The position numbers and the translations under genes are program-made. A stretch of DNA of 64,000 nt from Roseiarcus sp963813555 (GTDB taxonomy: Bacteria; Pseudomonadota; Alphaproteobacteria; Rhizobiales; Beijerinckiaceae), in the NCBI GenBank assembly GCA_963813555.1, contig CAWEZX010000016.1, forward strand, positions 211,997 through 275,996, in the 5' to 3' direction. This document shows, in pieces, positions 18,541 to 25,648 of this stretch; positions within the stretch are counted from its first letter, which is position 1; every line of letters begins with the position of its first letter. The notes below the pieces were generated by a model that worked only from the letters and a program-made list of their open reading frames with translations, was not told the DNA's origin and did not search any database.

Positions 18541-18960
18541 ATGAAAATCGCCGCCGCCACGTTTGCATTGGTGTGCCTTTACGCTGCTTCGGCCAACGCC
18601 CAGAGCGCCCAAGGGGCAAAGGAAGGCGCCGTCAAACCGGTGAGGCTGAACGCCAATTTTCAGATGTCCATTCCCCTCGATCCCGGCGCCTCGACCGCCG
18701 ATATCGCCAAGGCGCTCGCGCAGGCCAACACCTCCCTGAGCGATCTCGCTCAGCGGCAGTGCGAATTGCTCTCGGCTGCGTTCAAGCGCGAATGCCGAAT
18801 CGTGCAAATCAATCTCGGCGCGAATCTCAACGGCCGGTGGCTCGCAAACCAGATGAATGACGACAATGTCGCAAGGCGCATGGCGAACGCTACGATGAAT
18901 CTAACCGTCGAGCTTTCCGCGCCGATCGAGGAAACAAAGGCCGCCCCATCGGCGAAGTGA
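18541..18960 (+). CDS. small secreted protein of unknown function
   Basis: Predicted periplasmic protein of 139 aa. A clear signal peptide (MKIAAATFALVCLYAASANA) precedes QSAQGAKEGAV. The mature part contains two cysteines (QRQCELLSAAFKRECRIVQ), likely a disulfide, and a block VQINLGANLNGRWL that looks like one structured domain. GGAGA precedes the ATG by a normal distance. The open frame reaches 22 codons further upstream, but that stretch is not signal-like. It is flanked by coaD (divergent) and the DUF2218 gene. I do not recognise the family. Confidence 0.7.
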   Translation: MKIAAATFALVCLYAASANAQSAQGAKEGAVKPVRLNANFQMSIPLDPGASTADIAKALAQANTSLSDLAQRQCELLSAAFKRECRIVQINLGANLNGRWLANQMNDDNVARRMANATMNLTVELSAPIEETKAAPSAK

Positions 18961-19172
18961 ACGAAAAGCGGCGGCGCTGCCCGGCCGCATTCGTCGTCCC
19001 AGTCGGCGACAAGCGGACTTGCATCGCCCTCGTCCAGAGGATCGCCGTTGAGTCGAGACCCCGTTCGGGTTAAATCGCAGGGCAATCCGCCCGACGCCGT
19101 TCGTCGCCAACGCGGCCGCGTTACGCCCTATTTGACGGGCAAGCCGCTCCGAAAGCCGAAAGACCTCTGAGA

Positions 19173-19466
19173 ATGCCGATCGTCCGCGCCAGCGTCCCTA
19201 CCTCCAACGCCTCCAAGTACATGCAGCAGCTCTGCAAGCATTGGAGCCACAAGCTTGAAGTCGACCTTTCGGAGCGGAGAGGCGTCGTCAAATTTCCGGC
19301 CGCCATCGCCGCGTTCGAGGCGGGCGCTGATGTGCTGACGGTCACGATCGAGGGGGAGGAGGGCGAAGTCGAGCGTATGAAAGGCGTGGTCGCCTCGCAC
19401 CTCGACCGGTTCGCGTTCCGTGAAGCGCCGCTGCGGTTCCATTGGTCAGGGGTCGGGGGCGGCTGA
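19173..19466 (+). CDS. DUF2218 domain-containing protein
   Basis: Small protein of 97 aa covering essentially the whole DUF2218 domain. Typical features are TSNASKYMQQLCKHWSHKLEV at the N-terminus, the central acidic VTIEGEEGEVERMKGVVASHLDRFAF, and the terminal RFHWSG. Family members often sit beside iron/siderophore or redox genes; their biochemical role is unknown to me. Its stop is 30 bp before the start of the OsmC-family gene on the same strand, so co-transcription is likely, suggesting an oxidative-stress context. Confidence 0.83.
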   Translation: MPIVRASVPTSNASKYMQQLCKHWSHKLEVDLSERRGVVKFPAAIAAFEAGADVLTVTIEGEEGEVERMKGVVASHLDRFAFREAPLRFHWSGVGGG

Positions 19467-19495
19467 AGAGAGCGAACGACGAGGAGAGCACAATA

Positions 19496-20005
19496 ATGAA
19501 TGCCGACGAATTGCGCGCCACCCAGGCGCCGCTCAAGGAACGCTACCGCGCCGACGCGAAGGCGGGGCTGGTCACGCTCAAAGCCAATGGCGCGCTCGAT
19601 TCCGCTGCCATCGCCTGCAAGGTCGAGACTGGCCGAGCGCTTGCTCTCGCCGGGCTTCATCCCGCGACCGGGGGAAGCGGCGCCGAGCTCTGCTCAGGCG
19701 ACATGCTGCTCGAGGCTTTGGTCGCTTGCGCCGGCGTGACGTTGAAGGCGGTGGCGACGTCGATGGGGATCGAGTTGCGCTCGGGCAGGGTCGCGGCGGA
19801 AGGCGATCTCGACTTTCGCGGCACGCTCGGCGTCGACAAGCAGGCGCCCGTCGGGTTCACCGACATTCGGCTGAAATTCGAACTCGACACGGACGCAGCC
19901 CAGGATCAGCTCGACACGTTATTGAAGCTCACCGAGCGCTACTGCGTCGTGCTGCAGTCGTTGAAGCGCTCGCCTTCGCTCGAGGCGGCGATCGAGCGGG
20001 TATAG
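19496..20005 (+). CDS. OsmC/Ohr family protein
   Basis: Protein of 169 aa in the OsmC superfamily. The second conserved cysteine region is visible as LVACAGVTLKAVATSMGIE, preceded by GAELCSGDMLLEAL. The beta-rich half contains DLDFRGTLGVDKQAPVGFTDIRLKFELD. OsmC/Ohr proteins reduce organic hydroperoxides through a cysteine pair; both Cys in this protein (CSGDMLL and LVACAG) fit less exactly than in Ohr, so the general OsmC label is safer. ATG at 19496 follows an AGGAGAG site. It forms a probable operon with the DUF2218 gene. Confidence 0.85.
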   Translation: MNADELRATQAPLKERYRADAKAGLVTLKANGALDSAAIACKVETGRALALAGLHPATGGSGAELCSGDMLLEALVACAGVTLKAVATSMGIELRSGRVAAEGDLDFRGTLGVDKQAPVGFTDIRLKFELDTDAAQDQLDTLLKLTERYCVVLQSLKRSPSLEAAIERV

Positions 20006-20040
20006 GCGGCCTCGTCCAGGCGCGCGCCGCGCGGGCGACC

Positions 20041-21678
20041 TCAGCGGATCGGGATCTCGATCAGCGACGGGCCTTGGCGCGTGAGCGCGCGGTGAATCGC
20101 GGCGCCGACCGCGTGGCGATCGTCCGCGCGCTCGGCGGGCACGCCCATCGAGGCGGCCAACGCCTGAAAATCGATCGTCGGATCGGCGACGTCCATGCCG
20201 ACGAACCGGCCAGCCTTCGCGTTGGCGTAGCCAAGCGACCTGGCGACGTTTTGCAACACGCCATAGCGGCGATTGTTGAAGACGACGAAGATCGTCCGCG
20301 CGCCGTAATGCGCGGCGCTCCACAAAGCCTGCGGCGAATACATCGCGCCGCCGTCTCCGACAAACGAAGCGACCCAGCCCTGGGTCGCAAGCGCGGCGCC
20401 GACCGCAGCCGGCATGCTGCAGCCGAGCACGCCGCCGCGAGCGAAGAAGTAGCGGCCGGGCTCGGTCGTCATGAGGTCCTGGACGCGGCCGAAGGTCGCG
20501 GCGGAATCGTTGGCGATGATCGCGTCCTCAGGCAGCGCGTCGAGCGCCGCCAGCACCGCGGCGTCCGCGCTGAGCGGCGTGGTCGCGCTTTCGGCCAGAA
20601 TGTCCACGCGCGTCGCTTGCCTCGCCTCGCTCCGGCGTGCGCCCCGCATGGCGAGTCGCGCCGCGACCTTGTTTTTGTCGACCAGTTCTGCGAGGCGCTC
20701 GGCGACCGCGGTGAGCGTTTGGCCGATGTCGCCAAGGAGCGACATGTCGGCAGCGTGTTCACGTCCGAACGCCTCAGGGTTGTCAGCGATATGCAGCACG
20801 GCGACACCCTCGGGCACCGGCTCGGCTTCCCGATAGGGATAAGCGACGAACGCGCGTCCGCCGACCAGCACGATCGCTTGCGCGGATTTGAGATGAGCGC
20901 GCATGTCGGCGAAATCGGGCTTCAGCACCCCCGCCCAGCAGGGATGGTGGGACGGAAACGCGGTGCGCGAAGTGAGCTGAGTGCCCCAAACCGGAAAACC
21001 GCCGGCTTCAGCGAAGGCGACCAGTCCCGCGCTCGTCGCCGCGGCCAAATCGTCGCCGAGCAGCACGATGACCCGATCCGGATCGAGGAAGGCGAGCTTG
21101 TCGGCCAGTCGCGCCGCGTCAGGTGAAGGCCCGAGCCGCGGCGACGACGAGGCCGGAGGCGTCGGGTGATTTACTTCCTGATCGAGAATGTCCATCGGCA
21201 GCGACAGGAACACCGGGCCGCACGGCGGTGTGCGGGCGAGGCCGAAAGCGCGCCTCAGCGCCCGGCCGACGTCGTCGCCGCGGCGCAGCTCCTTCGCCCA
21301 TTTGGTGACCGGCGCGGCAAGCCCGACCAGATCGCCGGAGAGCCACGGCTCCGTCATCAGATGCCGGGTGTCCTGCTGGCCGGCGGTGACGACGAGCGGC
21401 GTCTCGCTCGCCTTGGAGGCGACCAGCACGCCCATGGCGTTGCCTAAGCCCCCCATCGCATGCAGGTTGACGAAGGCGGCGCGGCCCGAGGCAAGCGCCC
21501 AGCCGTCAGCCATGCCGACCGCGGTCGCCTCCTGAAGGCCGAGGACATAAGCGATGTCGGGCGCGTCGACCAGCGCGTCCATGAGCGGCATCTCGGTCGA
21601 GCCGGGATTGCCAAAGACATGGGTTATTCCCTCATCGCGCAGGATGTCGATGAGAACGTCGCGCGCGCGTCGGGTCAT
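20041..21678 (-). CDS. ThDP-dependent enzyme, benzoylformate decarboxylase-like
   Basis: Thiamine-diphosphate enzyme of 545 aa. The cofactor-activating glutamate lies in VFGNPGSTEMPLMDAL near residue 28, and the ThDP/Mg motif starts at VGDGGAMYSPQALWSAA (about 440) and closes with FNNRRYG. Overall order is PYR, central and PP domains, as in MdlC and acetolactate synthase; the GNPGSTE version is typical of benzoylformate decarboxylase and related 2-oxoacid decarboxylases. ATG at 21678 was chosen because the conserved N-terminus begins there. A degenerate copy of its first 35 codons lies 2 kb away at 23676-23779. Substrate is not certain. Confidence 0.88.
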   Translation of the reverse strand: MTRRARDVLIDILRDEGITHVFGNPGSTEMPLMDALVDAPDIAYVLGLQEATAVGMADGWALASGRAAFVNLHAMGGLGNAMGVLVASKASETPLVVTAGQQDTRHLMTEPWLSGDLVGLAAPVTKWAKELRRGDDVGRALRRAFGLARTPPCGPVFLSLPMDILDQEVNHPTPPASSSPRLGPSPDAARLADKLAFLDPDRVIVLLGDDLAAATSAGLVAFAEAGGFPVWGTQLTSRTAFPSHHPCWAGVLKPDFADMRAHLKSAQAIVLVGGRAFVAYPYREAEPVPEGVAVLHIADNPEAFGREHAADMSLLGDIGQTLTAVAERLAELVDKNKVAARLAMRGARRSEARQATRVDILAESATTPLSADAAVLAALDALPEDAIIANDSAATFGRVQDLMTTEPGRYFFARGGVLGCSMPAAVGAALATQGWVASFVGDGGAMYSPQALWSAAHYGARTIFVVFNNRRYGVLQNVARSLGYANAKAGRFVGMDVADPTIDFQALAASMGVPAERADDRHAVGAAIHRALTRQGPSLIEIPIR

Positions 21679-21772
21679 CGGATTTTCCCTCTGTTCGCCT
21701 CGCATCCTACACGCGCTCGAGGGCGGCGAGAATGGGACGCGCGTAGCGCGTCCGGGTCGCCGCGGCGGAAGG

Positions 21773-23212
21773 CTAGGGCGACGACAAATCCTGCATGAGT
21801 TGCGCCGGCGACCGACCGGCCAAGCGGTCATATTCGGCGGCGAAAGTCTCGTTCGGCCGGTGGCCGGCCTCGTCGCGCGAAAACTCTTGCTTCAGACGAT
21901 CGAGGAAAAACATCTCGTGCGTGCGTTCGTGCTTGGCTTCGACCGGACCGCGCGGCTCAAGCTCGAACAACGCCTTCGCGTGTCCCGCCACTGTGTCCGA
22001 GATGTTGATTCGGCCGGGCAGGCAGTGCGCTTCCATAAACGACGCGGTATTCACTGCGTCGCCCCAGATATCGAAGGTGAAGCGGCGATTGCCGACGACG
22101 CCGGATATAACCGGCCCGGTGTGAACGCCGATCCGCAATTCCAGCGACGGCAGTCCCAGCCTATCGCTTCGCGACTTCACACGGGCGGCGGTCGCTTGCA
22201 TTTCGAGCGCTGCCAGGCAGGCGTCGATCGGATGGCGAAGACCCGTCTCGGGCACCCCACCGACCGCCATATAGGCATCGCCGATCGTCTTGATCTTCTC
22301 CAGTCCGTAACCGGCGACGATGTCATCAAAGGCGCTGAAATACTCGTCCAGCAGGCCAATGAGCGCTGCTGGCTCCGCGCGTTCGGACAATAGCGTGAAG
22401 CCCTGAAAATCCGCCAATAAGACTGTTGCAGAGCGAATATATTTCGGTCGGACTCTGCCGTATTTTTTCAGCTCGTCGGTGATTGCGCGCGGCAAAAGGT
22501 TGTCGAGCAGCTCATCGGCGCGCGCTTTTTGTACGGCGACCTCCTCGCGCGCCAGCTCGAGTTCCGCAATCGTTTGGTTATGCTCGATCAGCCTTCGACG
22601 CAGCTCCAAGAGGGTAAGAACCTGACGCGACAGCCGGCGAAGCGCTTCCGCTTGTTCAAAGGTGAGCCGACGCGGCTCAAAATCCAGGACGCATAGCGTC
22701 CCCAGCGCATAACCCTCGTCGGTGATGAGCGGCACGCCGCAATAGAACCGGCAGTGCGGTTCGCCGACGACCACCGCGATACGATCAAACCGAGAGTCCT
22801 GCGTCAGGTCCGGCACCATGAACATCTCGGCGCCGCAAATCGTGGTCGAGCAAACCGTAGCTCCGCGAGGCGCATTCGTCACCTCTGACGGGAGGCCATA
22901 TCTTGCCTTGAGCCATCGGCGCTCGTCGTCGACGAAGGCGATGTAGCCGATCGGGCATCCGCAGATTTGCGCCGCCAACTCCGCGATTTCGTCGTAGGCC
23001 GTTTCGGGCGGGCTATCCAGAATGTCGAGCGCGCGCAGCGCAGCCAACCGCCGTGGCTCGTTAGCAGTGGCGGGAAAGGACGAGACGTTCCCAGCCACTT
23101 CCGCAGTCGCTGATGTGGGTGGTCTCTGGGCGATCGAGGTTGAACCGCCGGCTGGCGGCGTCGGCGCCGTTCGGTCGCCGACACGGCTCCTGAGAGGGCG
23201 CGAATCGCTCAT
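21773..23212 (-). CDS. GAF-domain class III adenylate/guanylate cyclase
   Basis: Soluble signalling protein of 479 aa. A Pro/Thr-rich N-terminal leader is followed by a GAF domain (about 55-205, with YIAFVDDERRWLKARYGL and PLITDEGYALGTLCVLDFEPR), an acidic coiled-coil linker, and a class III cyclase domain (about 262-435). Metal-binding Asp residues occur in LLADFQGFT and IGDAYMAVGG; the purine-selecting Lys and Asp appear in EKIKTIG and FDIWGDAVN, suggesting ATP. The transition-state Arg expected in NTASRME is Phe here (NTASFMEAH, about residue 391), so catalysis may be impaired. ATG at 23212 has a GAAGGAA site upstream. Confidence 0.87.
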   Translation of the reverse strand: MSDSRPLRSRVGDRTAPTPPAGGSTSIAQRPPTSATAEVAGNVSSFPATANEPRRLAALRALDILDSPPETAYDEIAELAAQICGCPIGYIAFVDDERRWLKARYGLPSEVTNAPRGATVCSTTICGAEMFMVPDLTQDSRFDRIAVVVGEPHCRFYCGVPLITDEGYALGTLCVLDFEPRRLTFEQAEALRRLSRQVLTLLELRRRLIEHNQTIAELELAREEVAVQKARADELLDNLLPRAITDELKKYGRVRPKYIRSATVLLADFQGFTLLSERAEPAALIGLLDEYFSAFDDIVAGYGLEKIKTIGDAYMAVGGVPETGLRHPIDACLAALEMQATAARVKSRSDRLGLPSLELRIGVHTGPVISGVVGNRRFTFDIWGDAVNTASFMEAHCLPGRINISDTVAGHAKALFELEPRGPVEAKHERTHEMFFLDRLKQEFSRDEAGHRPNETFAAEYDRLAGRSPAQLMQDLSSP

Positions 23213-23924
23213 TGGTCGTTCCTTCCGCAAGGTGGTTCCAGCCGCACTTCGTTTGGGGAGAAGAGGATGGCTTGTCGTGAAGATTCCTGAGGTTCTCCGG
23301 TGCTCATGCCGCGAGGTGAGGCCGCCGGTTCGTGGCGCCGATGTGCAAGGCGCGTACGAAGCACGCGCTAAGCACGCACACGCCGCTTGCGCCCGGGACG
23401 CCTCCCATGTTGAGAGCGGTTGGCGAGGCGCCATCCTCGTGCGCGATCGAAAGTTTCAGGACGTCCCGGGGCATGGTCCAACTCCGCGTTTGATCCCACG
23501 CTTGGAGTTTCCACCCTTACCGGGCTCAATTGGGGACAACCGAGCGACGGCGCAAGGTTCCTACCCACCGCTCGTGGCGAGTGGTGTGACCAGGATCACA
23601 GTAGAGGCCGGAAGGGGAGGAAGGGTGGCTTGTCCCCCGCCGGTATTACAAGAGCGAACGGGCGCCGATCGGTCAGCGCATCCATGAGCGGGATCTCGGT
23701 CGAGCCGAGATGCCGAAGACGTGGCTCACGCATTCATCGCGCAGGATATCGAGAACAATGCCGCGGGCTCGTCGGTCATGTCCTGCCGGCCTCTCCAGTC
23801 GGACCGGAATGGCCGGACCGGTTGGTCTGTCAACGGTTGGGAATAGCCCCTAACGGCAACAAAATTAAGCTGATCTGCTGGTGCTCAGATTGGAGGAGAT
23901 AACATTACAACTGCAGCGTATCTT
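23213..23924. other. intergenic stretch with one gene remnant
   Basis: About 710 bp without an intact gene. The only recognisable content is the ThDP-gene remnant at 23676-23779. No tRNA, clear terminator or repeat was seen. The right part (from about 23840) becomes AT-richer, marking the edge of the accessory island that follows. Confidence 0.5.
23676..23779 (-). pseudogene. remnant of the 5' end of a ThDP-enzyme gene
   Basis: About 104 bp closely resembling 21570-21678, the first 35 codons of the intact benzoylformate-decarboxylase-like gene. Read with one frame change, it encodes LDILRDECVSHVFG, compared with LIDILRDEGITHVFG in the intact protein, starting from an ATG at 23779. A one-base deletion and other changes break the frame and homology stops after the GSTE region. 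It is therefore a decayed partial duplicate or the scar of a lost paralogue. Confidence 0.75.
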
Positions 23925-25128
23925 CTAGAAGGGCGACTCCAGCAGTTTCCAGAGCAGCACGCGCATATCAAAGCCAGGAATTTCGAGAGGCCTGTGAAGT
24001 CCTCTCGAAATCACGCTGGAGGGTTGAGCTCTGTGCTTGACTTGCGACAATGTCATCTCGCCGAGTTTGAAGAGCGTCGGGCCGCCTGGGTCAACGCGTC
24101 CATCGACGAAGACGGGCGAATATTCGCGTTGGAACGAAGTTATTGCCGCGATCGTCTTAGGCCCGACCACTCCATCGACCGCCAATGCCGGCTCTTTGGA
24201 ATCATCCATCCATCCATTGAGGAGAAACTGTACAAGTTCCGTATCGCGGCGCTTGTTCGCCCCGCCTCGCCCGACAGAAGCTTGTAGGATCCTCCGGCAA
24301 AGCGCGTACTCGCGCGGCGCCGATAGCGCGCTGTTATTCGAGGCCGGTATAGGAACGGGCTGCGGCGGGATGATCGGAATCGGATTCGGAATTGGGAGCG
24401 GCAACGGGTCTGGGAACGGGATTTCAGGAAAGAGTGTCGCGATCACAATTATCGCCAAGATTAAAAGTAATGACCAAATAGGAATCGGGGGGCCGGTTTC
24501 AATACAAAAATGGTAGACAACTACGCCATAAATCGTCTTGTGGCGCTCGTAGTGAAATGAAACGGTGACCGGAACGCCGAATACCACTCCAACGAAAAAC
24601 GGAAACCGCTTATCGGGCTTCCACGAGACCCCAGGACGATACGAGAGCCCGATCGATTGCACGAAGGCATCGACAAAGGCGATTTTCTTGTCAGCCTCGT
24701 TGGTGCCATTCTTCGGAGTCCGGTTTCACTTCGTAGAAGCGTTCCTCTTGGGGTAACTCCTGGCTCATGAAATCAGGTATACAGAGGATTTGTCCGTCAG
24801 GCCCCGGGATGGCACGCTCCAGAATTCGCTCCGCTTTGGTTCGATCGACACCCGGGTTGTGATTGAAAATGAAGCTCAGATACTGCGACTTCGAAGCGAA
24901 GCCTTTGTTGGCGTCATGAAAATCGAGCGCCGGTGGGCGCGGCGCCCAATCCGAGTGCTTAACTTCGTTGCGAAGGTAGTCCCTTCCGATGGCAGCTTCA
25001 GCCATCTCACCGATTAAGCCGAGTATTCTTCGACGCTGATCTTCCGAGAATGGTGGGGACTTAATGAATGCGCTGGCCGGGACACATTTTTTCATGATCC
25101 ACCCGCGGGATGTTTTCGCGCTGACCAT
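23925..25128 (-). pseudogene. frameshifted gene: nuclease-like domain + TM + peptidoglycan-binding-like domain
   Basis: Two overlapping frames read as one protein of about 400 aa once a single base near 24708 is ignored. The first frame (25128 to about 24708) ends ERFYEVKPDSEE; the second resumes GTNEADKKIAFVDAFVQSIGL. The first part has a PD-(D/E)xK-like pattern (CIPDF, then FYEVKPDS). Next come RPGVSWKPDKRFPFF, one membrane helix (WSLLLILAIIVIATLF), a proline-rich hinge (FPDPLPLPIPNPIPIIPPQ), and a domain resembling PG_binding_1 (VDGVVGPKTIAAITSFQREY). Base composition is AT-richer than neighbours, suggesting transfer. I do not recognise a named family; a surface or toxin-like role is only a guess. 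The break may be mutation or sequence error. Confidence 0.65.
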
Positions 25129-25192
25129 ATCCGTATTTCGGCTGAACCAATTCGTCCTATGCCATCCTTCGGGCCACGATCCTGAGGCATAA

Positions 25193-25561
25193 AAAGACGG
25201 AAAATTCAGAAAAGTACTGGACCCTCGACCACACTACGGCGAGAAGTTAACAACTGCGTCAGAGGCGGTTATTTGGGCGACAGTCAAGCGGCTTGGTGCT
25301 GACCAGGCGTTGCGGTGCACCGACGTTGCGCTGGAAAAGGGAGATCTGAAGGCGATCGCGCCCTTCGTGAACCTTGTGACGGAGCTCAATCGGCTCCACC
25401 GACTGGAAGTCGGGACTCTACGGCTCGCGCCTTTCGCGCCCGCCCCGAATCTCGCCTTGGAGTCCGCGCCGACGGTCGCGCTCACTCATTCGACTGAGAC
25501 GCCCGAGTCAAAGCTATTCAAGGACGCGCAAAGTTGCGTAAAGGAGGTGTTAAGCCACTGA
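25193..25561 (+). pseudogene. hypothetical ORF, possibly 5'-truncated
   Basis: A frame open from 25193 to 25561 with protein-like composition: ASEAVIWATVKRLGADQALR, then KGDLKAIAPFVNLVTELNRL and LFKDAQSCVKEVLSH at the end. No ATG exists in frame; TTG at 25310 would start an 83-aa product in the middle of what looks like one helical domain, so the 5' end may be lost. It faces the frameshifted accessory gene and gyrA convergently. Family not recognised. Confidence 0.35.
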
Positions 25562-25648
25562 AATGATTGCCGCGCGTAAACTTGTGCGCTGAACCGCTCA
25601 GTCGCCGGGGCTCGGCCCCGTGAAGCAGGCGCCTGGAGCCCGGCGCCG

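Noticed and set aside
19420..21126. 568-aa plus-strand open frame
   Set aside because: Runs across the OsmC gene and antisense of the ThDP enzyme; no recognisable motifs.
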